From positions 22,727 to 86,726 of the forward strand of contig NZ_JACJJP010000012.1 of NCBI RefSeq assembly GCF_016900095.1: a DNA stretch of 64,000 bases, written 5' to 3'. Of this stretch, positions 24,898-34,388 are shown in pieces. Position 1 is the stretch's first letter, and each line of letters starts with the position of its first letter. The position numbers and the translations under genes were made by a program. Under the pieces are notes generated by a model. That model was not told the origin of the DNA. It saw only the letters and a program-made list of their open reading frames with translations, and did not search any database. Origin of the DNA: Gemmiger formicilis (GTDB lineage: Bacteria; Bacillota; Clostridia; Oscillospirales; Ruminococcaceae).

Positions 24898-25495
24898 ATG
24901 GCATCCGGCGCAAATCCGCGTCGAGGCTTTCGTAGGTATACAGGGTATTGAGCACCGAAAGCAGCTCTTTTTTGCTCAGGCGGGGCGGCAATCCCAGGCG
25001 GGAAAGCAGGGCACGGCGGCGGTCGGCACTGTTGGCCGTGCCGGAAATGCCCCACTCATACAAATCCGTGTAGGTGATGGGCCGGGGATTTTCCGGCACG
25101 CCTTGGGGGGAATCGGGCACCGAGGCCAGAGCCGTCTGCAATCCCTGCAGGATCAGTTCATCCCGAACGCCTTCCACCCCCAAAAGCCCCTCCTTGCCGG
25201 GCTCCGCCTTGCGGCTCTCCTTGCCCGCGATGGCGGGCACATAGGCCTGCCGCACATAGGCCGCCCCCACCAGATTGGTGACAAAATGCCGGATCTTGAA
25301 TCCGGCGGCGTCCGAATCGGTGAGGATGACAAGGCCCCGGGCGCGAGCCGTCTGCTTGAACAGATTCTGCCGGGCTTTGTCCTTGAAGATGGCAAACCCG
25401 TCGGTGGTCAGGATCATGGTATCCACCAGATTGGCCAGCCGGGCGGCGTCATAGCGGCCCTCCACAATCACGGCGGGACGAATGGTCAGTTTCAT
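24896..25495 (-). CDS. Toprim-domain protein, RNase M5-like (DUF4093)
   Basis: 199 aa from the ATG at 25495, whose A is shared with the holA stop (4-bp overlap). The N-terminal Toprim domain has the catalytic Glu in AVIVEGRYDAARL and the DxD in VILTDSDAAGFKIR. The C-terminal part (SADRRRALLSRLGLPPRLSKKELLSVLN) matches the DUF4093 extension of RNase M5-type maturases of 5S rRNA. Whether this copy is the true RnmV is not certain. Confidence 0.85.
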   Translation of the reverse strand: MKLTIRPAVIVEGRYDAARLANLVDTMILTTDGFAIFKDKARQNLFKQTARARGLVILTDSDAAGFKIRHFVTNLVGAAYVRQAYVPAIAGKESRKAEPGKEGLLGVEGVRDELILQGLQTALASVPDSPQGVPENPRPITYTDLYEWGISGTANSADRRRALLSRLGLPPRLSKKELLSVLNTLYTYESLDADLRRMP

Positions 25496-26532
25496 GCGCG
25501 CCTCCCGGAACTGCTGTACAGCCCCAGCTCGCACAGGGCCTTTTGCAGCAAAAGGTCCGGCGGCAGGCGGCTTCCCTTCAGATCGGTATCCAGCTTTTGC
25601 AGCACCCGCAGGCTCTGTTCCAGCCGGGTGCGGTCGTAGCGCATGGCGGTCTGCTCCGCGTTGCCCAACCGGTAGTTCCATTTGCCGGTATAGCTGAAGT
25701 CCTTGGCCATATCGCTGAGCTGACGGCGGCTCTTGCGGGTGAGGAAGGCCCGGTACACATCCAGATAGTTGCCGATGAGCGCGCCGGTGATCAACACCGG
25801 GTCGTTTTGCAGTTCCAACAGGGTCTGCAGTTTTTCCAGAGCCTGGCGGGTTCGCCCCGCCGCCACCAGTTTGACCATATCGAAGGTGTCGGCGTCCAGA
25901 GTGACGGTGCCCAGCTGCTGGATCATCTCGGTGGTGATGGTGCCGTAATTGGCCAGGGCCGCCAGCTTGTCGATCTCGCTGTGCAAAAGGAACTGGTCTT
26001 CCCCGCAGCGATCCAGGAGCATGCCTTCGGCACCGGGGGCAAACCGGGCTCCCGTTTCTTCCGCCCAGGAACGGGCCATTTCCTGCAGGGCCGCACGGTT
26101 GGGCTTGGCGATCTGCACACAGTAGCCGATCTTTTCGCAGGCGGAAATCAGCTTTTGCTCCCGCTTGCCGGGACGCAGCTTGCCGTATTTTTCTTCCATG
26201 ACGCTGGTCAGTACGAACACGGCATTTTCGGTATCGGCCAGGGTATCGCAGAACTCCTGCAAATCCTTGTCCGAGTAAGCGGACGGCCGGACCAGGGGCA
26301 TCAGGACCAGACGCCGCCCGCCGAAAAAGGAGATGGTCCCGGCAGCAAGCACAATCTCCTCCACGCTGGGCGTGGGACCGTCCAGCACCGTAGTTTCGGG
26401 GTCATCTTCCGAAAGTGCCTTTTCCACCTTGGCGGCGGCACTGCGCACCAGGGCTTCGTCTCCGGCGTAGAAATAAAAAACCGAGCACCCGGCTTTCAGC
26501 TGTTTTTTCAGCTCGTTTTCACTGTACAGCAA
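25492..26532 (-). CDS. holA: DNA polymerase III subunit delta
   Basis: 346 aa from a TTG at 26532 with GGAGGAGG about 9 nt upstream, inside the end of comEC. The N-terminus LYSENELKKQLKAGCSVFYFYAGDEA holds the degenerate AAA+ P-loop region of HolA, then SFFGGRRLVLM and the C-terminal helical collar (LLTGALIGNYLDVYRAFL-like). It loads the sliding clamp. comEC-holA is a common Gram-positive order. Confidence 0.93.
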   Translation of the reverse strand: MLYSENELKKQLKAGCSVFYFYAGDEALVRSAAAKVEKALSEDDPETTVLDGPTPSVEEIVLAAGTISFFGGRRLVLMPLVRPSAYSDKDLQEFCDTLADTENAVFVLTSVMEEKYGKLRPGKREQKLISACEKIGYCVQIAKPNRAALQEMARSWAEETGARFAPGAEGMLLDRCGEDQFLLHSEIDKLAALANYGTITTEMIQQLGTVTLDADTFDMVKLVAAGRTRQALEKLQTLLELQNDPVLITGALIGNYLDVYRAFLTRKSRRQLSDMAKDFSYTGKWNYRLGNAEQTAMRYDRTRLEQSLRVLQKLDTDLKGSRLPPDLLLQKALCELGLYSSSGRRA

Positions 26533-28633
26533 CTGCCTTGCCCTCCTCCAATACAATACTTTTTCCCGGGCGGATCGCCGCAGCGGGTTCTTCTCCCCCG
26601 AAGACAACCGTTTCGGCTTTTTCCAGCCAGCGGGGAGATACGGTATTTACCATAATGATATCGGCCGACACACAATCCGGCAGGCTTCCCGCCGCGCAGA
26701 GCAGGTCCACGTAAACCGGCGCAGGCAAGTCTGGCTGGCCGGCAGCCGCCGCCAGGCGGAAGGCATCCACCTGCACCACACAGAGGGTACCGTCCGACGA
26801 TCCGTAACAATCTGCGGTTATCCCGTCGGCCAGGCAAACCGTACAGCTCTGCCCCTGCAGCCGGGAGAGCTCCACCACCATGGATGCTTCGGAAAAATCC
26901 AGCGTCTGTTTTTCCTGCCGAAGGTCGATCACAGCCGTCCAGGCGGGGGCACCGTTCTCTGCCAGACATTCCCACACCGCGTTCAGATTGGCGGCCCCGC
27001 CTCGGAACAGAACCACCGCCTGTCCATCCCGGATCAGCACGGTGCAGGCATTGCCGGCGGTGCCCACCATCAGAACGCGAAGAACGCCCGCCTGCATGGT
27101 CACCCCCAAAACGATGGCCAGCCCCAGGCAGGTCACAGCAGCCGGTATGTACCACAGCATCCGCCGTTTTGCCCAGAACACGAGCCCCAGACCGGCCAGT
27201 ACACACCAGATAAGCAGGGCGTACCGCCGGGGCAGATACAGTCTTGCGCCCGGCAGGTCGGTACACCAACGGACCAATGCGTACTGCCAGGACAGCCAGA
27301 CGGAAAGTGCCAGGCTCAGCAGATGATGCAGCGGCCCCAGCCAGGGCAAGGCGGCAGCCACCAATACCAGAAGTCCCAGAATGAGCGCCGGGCGCAGCAT
27401 CCAGACGGTAAGAAGGTTTGCCGGGATGGCGGCACCGCTGGCCGAAAGGCCGTGGACCATCAGCACCGGCAGGGTGGCCAGAGAAGCCACGGCAGCCGTC
27501 TCCACCGCCTCCAATATGCGCAGAGCCCTTTCCATAACGCGGTAACGCCACGTCCGGGCATCGTCCTCCCCTTCCGGCAACAATCTTTGCCGCTGCCACT
27601 CTCCCAGCCGGCCGCTGAGCTGTACCCCCAGCACACCGCAGAAGGAAAGCTGAAAGCCGATGTCACAAGGGGCCCAGGCATTGGGCAGACTGATGAGCAC
27701 CGCCGCCAGGCCCAGGGAATTCAGAAGGTCCGGTGGCTGCAGCAGTGCATAGCCCAGCAGCGCAATCAGGTAGATGATTCCGGCGCGCAGCACCGACACG
27801 GGGAATCCGGTCAGCGCCATATAAAACACGGTCATCAACGCCTGCACCGCCAGATAGGGTCTGAAGAAGCGCCATTTTCTGCCGCCTGCGGCGAGGATGC
27901 CGCACAAAAGCGAAAGATGCAGTCCCGAAATGGCCAGCAGGTGGGAAACACCGGCGGCGCGGAAGGCATCCTCCACCGTCTGGGTCAGGCGGCTTTTGTC
28001 GCCCAGGAGCATGGCGGCCTCGATGCCGCCCAGTTCCGCAGGCATCCAGACGCACAAGGCGCGGGAAAGGCGTTGACGCAAGCGGTACAATCCAAAGATC
28101 CAGGAACCGGACGGTTCCAGCGGAGCATATCCGCCGGTGTACTCTGCTTCCAGATAAACGCCGTCGGCGTAATGACTTTGCCGGTACCGGTCCGAAGAGA
28201 TGGCCTGCAGGGTGAAGGTGGCCTCAAACCGGTCCCCCGGTTCCGCTGCGGGAAAGGCACTGCAGTTGACCTTGATGTTGCAATCCCGTCCGTTCATCTG
28301 CACCAGATGCAGAGTGCCCCGCAGGCTGCCGTCCTGGTAGGAGGCTTCGGCATCCGTCATCACCACCGCCCGGGCGGTTACCGTCTGCCCGGCCAGGCGA
28401 AGCTGGGGCTCGACCACCAACATGCCGAACCCGAAGGCCCAGAGCAGACCACTCATCACCCCGGCGAGAACCGGGGCGGCAGCCGGCCGGAACGAATGTT
28501 TGCGCAACGCACAAAACAACAGGATCAAAACCACAAAAGCCGCCGTCGGCAGCACAGCCAACGGCGGCAGACACACTGCGGCCAGCTCTGCCATTGCAAA
28601 GGCAAAACCAAAGCCAGCCAGCTTGCGTGTCAT
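26519..28633 (-). CDS. comEC: ComEC/Rec2-family DNA uptake channel protein
   Basis: 704 aa with a basic N-terminus, several early membrane helices, an external OB-like segment (about 80-180), the competence core with HLLAISGLHLSLLCG and multiple helices to about residue 510, then a soluble C-terminal domain. That domain lacks the usual HxHxDH metallo-beta-lactamase motif and is shorter than in B. subtilis ComEC. It would form the inner-membrane channel for single-stranded DNA. A comEA-like gene lies at 53.4 kb and a GspF/PilT cluster at 7.7-12.5 kb. Confidence 0.9.
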   Translation of the reverse strand: MTRKLAGFGFAFAMAELAAVCLPPLAVLPTAAFVVLILLFCALRKHSFRPAAAPVLAGVMSGLLWAFGFGMLVVEPQLRLAGQTVTARAVVMTDAEASYQDGSLRGTLHLVQMNGRDCNIKVNCSAFPAAEPGDRFEATFTLQAISSDRYRQSHYADGVYLEAEYTGGYAPLEPSGSWIFGLYRLRQRLSRALCVWMPAELGGIEAAMLLGDKSRLTQTVEDAFRAAGVSHLLAISGLHLSLLCGILAAGGRKWRFFRPYLAVQALMTVFYMALTGFPVSVLRAGIIYLIALLGYALLQPPDLLNSLGLAAVLISLPNAWAPCDIGFQLSFCGVLGVQLSGRLGEWQRQRLLPEGEDDARTWRYRVMERALRILEAVETAAVASLATLPVLMVHGLSASGAAIPANLLTVWMLRPALILGLLVLVAAALPWLGPLHHLLSLALSVWLSWQYALVRWCTDLPGARLYLPRRYALLIWCVLAGLGLVFWAKRRMLWYIPAAVTCLGLAIVLGVTMQAGVLRVLMVGTAGNACTVLIRDGQAVVLFRGGAANLNAVWECLAENGAPAWTAVIDLRQEKQTLDFSEASMVVELSRLQGQSCTVCLADGITADCYGSSDGTLCVVQVDAFRLAAAAGQPDLPAPVYVDLLCAAGSLPDCVSADIIMVNTVSPRWLEKAETVVFGGEEPAAAIRPGKSIVLEEGKAVAVQ

Positions 28634-28639
28634 GATGGA

Positions 28640-29179
28640 TCAGTGAAAGAACAAAGGCAGCGGAGCCAGGAAGGTAATATCGGTCCGCTTGGCAGCGTCA
28701 CCTTCCGCCAGCGCAGCGCAGCAGCCCACAACGGTGCCGGTGCTCTTGGCCGCCAGCGTTTCCAGTGCATGCAGACTGCCGCCGGTGGAGATCACGTCAT
28801 CCACGATCAGGATGCGCTTGCCGTTCATATAATCAATGTCCTTGCGGTCAATGACCAGCACCTGCTTGCCGGCAGTGGTGATGGATTCGTCCTCGATCAC
28901 CACAGGGTCCTGCATATACAGCTTGGCACCCTTGCGGGCAGGAATCCACTGTTTGCCGCTCTGACGCGCCATCTCGTAAGCCAGAGGAATGCCCTTGGCT
29001 TCCGCGGTGAGGATCACATCAAATTCGGGGCACTTTTTCAGCAGTTCGGCAGCACAGGCCACGGTCAGTTCCACATCGCTGAACATGATGAAGGCAGCAA
29101 TGTCCATGTGATCGTTGACCTTGCAGATCGGCAGTTCACGGGTCAGGCCCGCCACATGCAGAGTATAGGTTTCAGCCAT
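28640..29179 (-). CDS. apt: Adenine phosphoribosyltransferase-like protein
   Basis: 179 aa. The PRPP-binding loop is ILIVDDVISTGGS and the middle block is FDVILTAEAKGIPLAYEMARQSGKQ, as in Apt. It should salvage adenine (or a related purine) to the nucleotide using PRPP. The substrate residues are not checked, so a xanthine- or regulatory-type PRTase is possible. It lies 6 bp from comEC in the HIT-apt-comEC-holA-toprim operon. Confidence 0.88.
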   Translation of the reverse strand: MAETYTLHVAGLTRELPICKVNDHMDIAAFIMFSDVELTVACAAELLKKCPEFDVILTAEAKGIPLAYEMARQSGKQWIPARKGAKLYMQDPVVIEDESITTAGKQVLVIDRKDIDYMNGKRILIVDDVISTGGSLHALETLAAKSTGTVVGCCAALAEGDAAKRTDITFLAPLPLFFH

Positions 29180-29232
29180 TTTTTCTTCCTCGTTTCCAGT
29201 GAATCAAACAAACATCCGTGGAACTTCCACGA

Positions 29233-29577
29233 TCAGCCCGGAGGCCAGGCAAGGCTGCGGCCCGCCAGCACATGGAAATGCAGGTGCTTGACGCTCTGAC
29301 CACCGTCTTCGCCCACGTTGGACACAATGCGGTAGCCCTTTTCCTCCACGCCGAGGTCACGGCACAGCTTGGCCGCCACCGCGAACACATGCCCCAGCAG
29401 CGCGGCATCGTCCTCCGTCAAAGCGGCGGCGGACTGGATGTGCTGCTTGGGAATGATGAGGAAATGCACCGGAGCCTGGGGATCAATGTCGTAGAAAGCC
29501 AGCAGGGTGTCATCCTCATACAGCTTGTTGGAAGGAATCTCCCCCGCTGCAATCTTGCAGAACAGGCAATCGGCCAT
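29233..29577 (-). CDS. HIT-family (HINT-type) nucleotide hydrolase
   Basis: 114 aa. It starts ADCLFCKIAAGEIPSNKLYEDD and ends with the histidine triad HLHFHVLAG; both blocks are typical of HINT purine phosphoramidases. The ATG at 29577 has AAAAAGGAGG upstream. An extended -10 (TGCTATACT, 29619-29624) suggests it is the first gene of its operon. Confidence 0.96.
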   Translation of the reverse strand: MADCLFCKIAAGEIPSNKLYEDDTLLAFYDIDPQAPVHFLIIPKQHIQSAAALTEDDAALLGHVFAVAAKLCRDLGVEEKGYRIVSNVGEDGGQSVKHLHFHVLAGRSLAWPPG

Positions 29578-29630
29578 GGTATCTCCTCCTTTTTACATAA
29601 AATCAAAGGTACACTGTCAGTATAGCATAT

Positions 29631-32294
29631 TTATGCGTTCTTTTCCAGTTCCTTCTTGACGATATCCTGCACGGCGTTGAGGGCGTCGTCGATCTTGGAG
29701 GTATCACGGATACCGGCCATGGCGAAATCGGGCTTGCCGCCGCCGTTGCCGCCGGCAATGGCCGCAATCTGCTTGACCAGAACGCCGGCCTTCAGGCCCT
29801 TGGCCTGGGCCTGCTTGCCCACGCCCACAGCCAGGGTGGTCTTTTCGCCCTGGGTGCCGATCAAAGCACCCACGGCGTCGGGAGCCTTGTCACGCAGCTT
29901 GTCCATCATGCTGCGCAGGGTGTCGGGGCTGGTGCCGTTGAGGAACATGGTGACGATGCGCACGCCCTCCACCACAGCGGCGGATTCGAACATACCTTCA
30001 ATCTGGGTGGAAGCCAGCTGGGCCTTGGCGATGTCCAGCTGCTTGCCGGTCTCCTTGAGCTCGGCGCTCATGGCCTCGGCACGGGCGGGCACGTCCTTGA
30101 TGTTGTTGGCCTTCAGGGCGGCAGCGGTGCGGGTCAGTTCGGCGGTGCGCTCATCCAGCAGAGCCAGCACGCCGTAGGCGGTGGTGGCTTCAATACGGCG
30201 GATGCCGGCGGCCACGCTGCTCTCGGACAGAATCTTGAAGCAGCCGATCTCGGCGGTGTTGTGCACATGGGTGCCGCCGCAGAACTCCACGCTCCAGTTG
30301 CCGGCGTCCACCACGCGGACGATATCACCGTACTTTTCGCCGAACAGGGCCATGGCGCCCATCTTCTTGGCTTCCTCGATGGGCAGATTGTTCACGTTGA
30401 CGGGGATGGCCGCATAGATCTTTTCATTCACGCGGCGCTCCACCTCGGCCAGTTCTTCCGGGGTGACGGCGCTGAAATGGGTGAAGTCAAAGCGGGTGAT
30501 GTGGTCGTCCTGGTAGCTGCCGGCCTGGTGCACATGGTCGCCCAGCACTTCGCGCAGGGCTTTCTGCATCAGGTGGGTGGCGGTGTGGTTGCGGCAGATG
30601 GCTGCACGGCGGGCGGTGTCCACGCTGGCGTTCACTTCGTCGCCCACATGGATGGTGCCGTCCAGCAGGGTGCAGGTGTGCACGAAGTAGCCCTTCGGGG
30701 TCTTCTTCACGCCCACCACCTTGAGGTTGGCGTCCTTGCAGGACAGATAGCCGGTATCAGCCACCTGGCCGCCCATCTCGGCGTAGAAGGGGGTGTGGTC
30801 CAGCACCACCAGCACGCCTTCACGGGGATCGGAATCATCGGAGGCCACGGCGTCGCAGATTTCTTCGCCGTCGGACAGAGCCACCACGGTGGCGGATTCG
30901 TTCAGGGTGTCGTAACCGTCAAAGACGGTGGCTTCGGCGCTCAGTTCGCCGAACAGGTCGGCGGCCCAGCCGGAGATATCCTTGGACAGGCGCTCGGCGC
31001 GGGCACGCTCCCGCTGCTTGTTCATCTCCACATGGAAGGCGTCCTCGTCCACCTGGATGCCGGATTCGGCGGCGATCTCCTTGGTCAGGTCCAGGGGGAA
31101 GCCGAAGGTATCGTTGAGCTTGAAGGCGTCCGCACCGGTCAGCACGGTCTCGTTCTTGCTCTTCAGATCATCGATCATGCCGTTGAGGATGTTCAGGCCG
31201 GCGTCGATGGTGCGGGAGAACCGCTCTTCCTCGGTGCCGATGACCTTCTTGATATACTCCTCATGCTCACGCAGTTCGGGGTAACCGGCCTCGCTGGAGA
31301 CGATGACGGTCTCCACCAGATCGGTGAGGAAGGGGCCCTGGATGCCCAGCATACGGCCATGGCGGGCGGCACGGCGCAGCAGACGGCGGAAGACGTAGCC
31401 GCGGCCTTCGTTGGAAGGCAGGATACCGTCGGAAGCCATGAAGGTGGTGGAACGGATATGGTCGGTGATGACGCGGATGGAGATGTCATCCTTCTCGTTT
31501 TCGCCGTACTTCTTGCCGGACAGGCGCTCCACATGGTGCAGCACCGCAGCGACGGTATCCACCTCGAACAGGTTGCCCACGTCCTGCATCACGCAGGCCA
31601 GACGCTCCAGGCCCATGCCGGTATCGATGTTGGGTTTGGGCAGGCGCTCATAGTGGCCCTTGCCGTCGGAGTCGAACTGGCTGAACACCAGGTTCCAGAT
31701 CTCCATGTAGCGGTCACAGTCGCAGCCGACCTTGCAGGTAGGCTTGCCGCAGCCGTGCTCGGGTCCGCGGTCATAGTAGATTTCGGAGCAGGGGCCGCAG
31801 GGACCGGAGCCATGCTCCCAGAAGTTGTCTTCCTTGCCGAAACGGACCATGTGGTCTTCGGGCACGCCCACCTTCTTGGTCCAGATATCGTAGGCTTCGT
31901 CGTCGTCCAGGTAGACCGAGACATACAGCTTTTCGGCGGGGATTTCCAGCTCACCGGTCAGGAACTCCCAGGCCCAGGGAATGACCTCTTCCTTGAAGTA
32001 GTCCTGGAAGCTGAAGTTGCCCAGCATCTCGAAGAAGGTGCCGTGGCGGGCGGTGATGCCCACGCGCTCGATGTCCGGGGTGCGGATGCACTTCTGGCAG
32101 GTGGTCACACGGTGACGCGGGGGTTCTTCCTGGCCCAGGAACCATTTCTTCATGGGGGCCATGCCGCTGTTGATCAGCAGCAGGCTGGGGTCATCTTTGG
32201 GAACCAGCGGAAAGCTGCCCAGGCGCAGGTGGCCTTTGGTTTCAAAATAATGCAGGTACTTTTCGCGCAGTTCATTCAATCCGGTCCATTGCAT
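29631..32294 (-). CDS. alaS: Alanyl-tRNA synthetase
   Basis: 887 aa from the ATG at 32294, full length. The catalytic N-terminus starts WTGLNELREKYLHYFETKGH, the editing domain has the zinc ligands in HTATHLMQKAL and CGGTHVHNTAEIG, and the C-terminal DHHA1 domain ends with AIAGGNGGGKPDFAMAG. It charges tRNA-Ala and clears Ser/Gly mischarging. A T-box leader with its own strong promoter controls it. Confidence 0.98.
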   Translation of the reverse strand: MQWTGLNELREKYLHYFETKGHLRLGSFPLVPKDDPSLLLINSGMAPMKKWFLGQEEPPRHRVTTCQKCIRTPDIERVGITARHGTFFEMLGNFSFQDYFKEEVIPWAWEFLTGELEIPAEKLYVSVYLDDDEAYDIWTKKVGVPEDHMVRFGKEDNFWEHGSGPCGPCSEIYYDRGPEHGCGKPTCKVGCDCDRYMEIWNLVFSQFDSDGKGHYERLPKPNIDTGMGLERLACVMQDVGNLFEVDTVAAVLHHVERLSGKKYGENEKDDISIRVITDHIRSTTFMASDGILPSNEGRGYVFRRLLRRAARHGRMLGIQGPFLTDLVETVIVSSEAGYPELREHEEYIKKVIGTEEERFSRTIDAGLNILNGMIDDLKSKNETVLTGADAFKLNDTFGFPLDLTKEIAAESGIQVDEDAFHVEMNKQRERARAERLSKDISGWAADLFGELSAEATVFDGYDTLNESATVVALSDGEEICDAVASDDSDPREGVLVVLDHTPFYAEMGGQVADTGYLSCKDANLKVVGVKKTPKGYFVHTCTLLDGTIHVGDEVNASVDTARRAAICRNHTATHLMQKALREVLGDHVHQAGSYQDDHITRFDFTHFSAVTPEELAEVERRVNEKIYAAIPVNVNNLPIEEAKKMGAMALFGEKYGDIVRVVDAGNWSVEFCGGTHVHNTAEIGCFKILSESSVAAGIRRIEATTAYGVLALLDERTAELTRTAAALKANNIKDVPARAEAMSAELKETGKQLDIAKAQLASTQIEGMFESAAVVEGVRIVTMFLNGTSPDTLRSMMDKLRDKAPDAVGALIGTQGEKTTLAVGVGKQAQAKGLKAGVLVKQIAAIAGGNGGGKPDFAMAGIRDTSKIDDALNAVQDIVKKELEKNA

Positions 32295-32339
32295 TGTTCT
32301 CAATCTCCCATTTTGCTATTGATGTGTACGGCCATGCAG

Positions 32340-32590
32340 GCTTTGCCACAAAAGAAAACAGCCCCCGCCCCACCAAGGGACGAAGGCTGACAAGCTTCCG
32401 TGGTACCACCCAAGTTGCAGGGAACTTCCCTGCCGCTTTGCTTTGCGTTAACGCCGCAACTACGCCCGGTTTTTCCGGGGGCTCCGGGGTGGCGCTGCCA
32501 CGGTGACGGCAGAAACCTTTCAGCTGCTGGTTTCCTCTCTTGTTGCCGGATGCCGTGACATTGGCCCGTTCACAGCCGTTGTCATATCCT
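32340..32590 (-). promoter_or_regulatory. T-box leader of alaS
   Basis: The minus-strand leader contains the T-box core TGGGTGGTACCACGG (about 32398-32412) and a following terminator stem (32360-32371 with 32377-32388) ending in a T-rich tail (32351-32359). The UGGU of the core can pair with the ACCA end of an uncharged tRNA with discriminator A, which is what the tRNA-Ala of this window has. Uncharged tRNA-Ala should stabilise the antiterminator. The specifier codon in stem I was not assigned with certainty. This covers the 32295-32620 gap. Confidence 0.9.
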
Positions 32591-32595
32591 TTGTT

Positions 32596-32624
32596 AGTAT
32601 ACGACGCCATTGGCCTGTTGTCAA
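32596..32624 (-). promoter_or_regulatory. Promoter of the alaS T-box transcript
   Basis: Minus strand TTGACA (32619-32624), a 17-bp spacer and TATACT (32596-32601). The -35 overlaps the stop codon of the upstream penicillin-binding protein gene. Confidence 0.85.
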
Positions 32625-34270
32625 CCGGTAACGGACAGATTTTCGGCCGTTTCTGCGGTATTTTGTCCCTCCAGCACCGCAATGGCATCCACCACCCGGG
32701 CAAAGATGGCCGCGCTGGATGTGACGGGTTCCAGGGTGGTATCCTGCAACACGGTCACCGTGTACCGGGGCTCCTCTGCGGGCCAGAAGCCGGAAAACCA
32801 GTAGTTGAGCAGTTCCTCCCCTTCCTCGTCAAACTGTCCGGTCTGGGCCGTGCCGGTTTTGCCGCCCGCCTGCCCCGCCTCCGGTGCCGCCTGGCGGCCG
32901 ATGCCTTCCTCCACCACACTGGTAAGCATGCTGCGCAAAACAGCGGCCGTGGCTTCATCACAGACCGGCTGGTCGTCGGCGGTTTCCATGGGCTGTACCA
33001 CGCCCATGGTTTCGGCATCCACCACCCCCCGCACAAAGCTTGGCGCCTTCCACACGCCGCCGTCGGCAATGGTGTTCATCATGGCAGTGATCTGCAAGGG
33101 CGTCACAGTCAACGCCCCCTGCCCGAAGGAGAGCATGGCCAGCTGCCCGCCGTCGGTGTCCGCCACCGCCGAGGCCTGGGGCAGATTGCCCTCGGCGCTC
33201 TTGAGCCCCGGGGCCACCGCTGTGGCCTGACCGAAGCCCAGTGCCTGGGCCGTGCGCAGAATGCGTTCCCCGCCCAGCAGACGCCCCAGCTCGATGAAAT
33301 AGCAGTTGCAGCTCTGTTCCAGCGCCCCGCGAAGATTCACCGTCCCATGGGCCCGGCCTTCGGCACACCGGAACACCTGGTCCCCCACCTCCACGCTGCC
33401 GGTACAATCATAGGTGAACCAGCTATAGCCCGCCTGGTAGGCCGCCACCGCCAGCACCACCTTGAACACCGACCCGGCGCTGAACGCCGACAAGGGGCGA
33501 TTGATCAGGGAGGTGTCGTCCGCCTCGATGCTCTTGACCAGGTCGTCCGGGTCAAACTCCGGCATGCTCACACTGGCCAGAATCTCCCCCGTCTGCACAT
33601 CCATAACCAGGATGCAGCCCCGCTCCATACTCTGGGCCGCGATCCCCTCACAGGCGCGCTGGAGATTGGCGTCCAGGGTGAGCTGCACCCCCTGGCTGGT
33701 GCCGTCGGTGGCCTGCAGTTCCGGCTGGGTACCGGTCATCAGGGACCCCTGGGCCGTGGTGGTACAGGTGACGGTGCGGGTATCCCCCGCCTGGGCCAGC
33801 ACATCCTCGTAAGCCAGTTCCAGGCTGGATACCCCCACGCCCTCCCCGTTCAGGTAGCCGATGAGATGCCGGGCGATGGGATTGGGCAGGTATCGCTGGG
33901 CCCCCGTATAGGTATAAACTCCGTTGGCGCTGAGATCGGTGGAGACCTCCACCAGAAACGGTGTCATGCTGTTGCGTTTTTCGTACAGCTGCGTCTGTTC
34001 CTCAAAACTCACATAGGGAAACAGGGTGGCATAGCTGGAATCCCCCGGGATGCACAGGGCGTACCAGCGGGGTTCGGTACCGGTGAGCTGTCGTCCGTCC
34101 CGATCATAGAAATTGCCGCGGCTGCGGGGCAGCTCGGTCTCGGAAAGGCTCTGGCCGCCGGCACTGGCCGCATAGGCGGTATCGGTGCAAATCCAGTAAA
34201 CGCGGCACAAAACGGCGGCACACAGCACCGTCAGCGCGCTGCACATGGCGTACAATCTGCGTAGGGTCAA
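32621..34270 (-). CDS. Class B penicillin-binding protein (FtsI/SpoVD-like transpeptidase)
   Basis: 549 aa. One N-terminal membrane segment (about 8-28), a short dimerisation/linker region containing RSRGNFYDRDGRQL (about 49-62), then the transpeptidase. Catalytic motifs: SxxK at Ser267 (SVFK), SCN at 320-322 and KTG at 481-483. It crosslinks septal or wall peptidoglycan. It is shorter than vegetative PBP2/FtsI of Bacilli and has no PASTA domains. No divisome genes are adjacent, so the precise role (division, elongation or sporulation) is open. Confidence 0.93.
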   Translation of the reverse strand: MTLRRLYAMCSALTVLCAAVLCRVYWICTDTAYAASAGGQSLSETELPRSRGNFYDRDGRQLTGTEPRWYALCIPGDSSYATLFPYVSFEEQTQLYEKRNSMTPFLVEVSTDLSANGVYTYTGAQRYLPNPIARHLIGYLNGEGVGVSSLELAYEDVLAQAGDTRTVTCTTTAQGSLMTGTQPELQATDGTSQGVQLTLDANLQRACEGIAAQSMERGCILVMDVQTGEILASVSMPEFDPDDLVKSIEADDTSLINRPLSAFSAGSVFKVVLAVAAYQAGYSWFTYDCTGSVEVGDQVFRCAEGRAHGTVNLRGALEQSCNCYFIELGRLLGGERILRTAQALGFGQATAVAPGLKSAEGNLPQASAVADTDGGQLAMLSFGQGALTVTPLQITAMMNTIADGGVWKAPSFVRGVVDAETMGVVQPMETADDQPVCDEATAAVLRSMLTSVVEEGIGRQAAPEAGQAGGKTGTAQTGQFDEEGEELLNYWFSGFWPAEEPRYTVTVLQDTTLEPVTSSAAIFARVVDAIAVLEGQNTAETAENLSVTG

Positions 34271-34351
34271 CCTGGGAGCCTCCTTTCCGGTTACGGAAAG
34301 TATGCCCCGTTTTTGGGATTCCTACACCTTGCGGACGCCCGAACAAGCAAT

Positions 34352-34378
34352 GCCCGCCGGCTTTGCGGGCCGACGGGC
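34352..34378 (-). terminator. Probable terminator after the VanZ-family gene
   Basis: GC-rich inverted repeat (GCCCG at 34352-34356 with CGGGC at 34374-34378, plus inner pairs) lies 10 bp past the vanZ-like stop. On the minus strand the tail is ATTGCTTGTT, a weak T tract. Confidence 0.5.
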
Positions 34379-34388
34379 GCTATTGGGG

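Noticed and set aside
30261..32390. A 709-codon plus-strand frame opposite alaS
   Set aside because: Antisense shadow with His/Gly-rich composition and no family resemblance; it also runs into the T-box leader.
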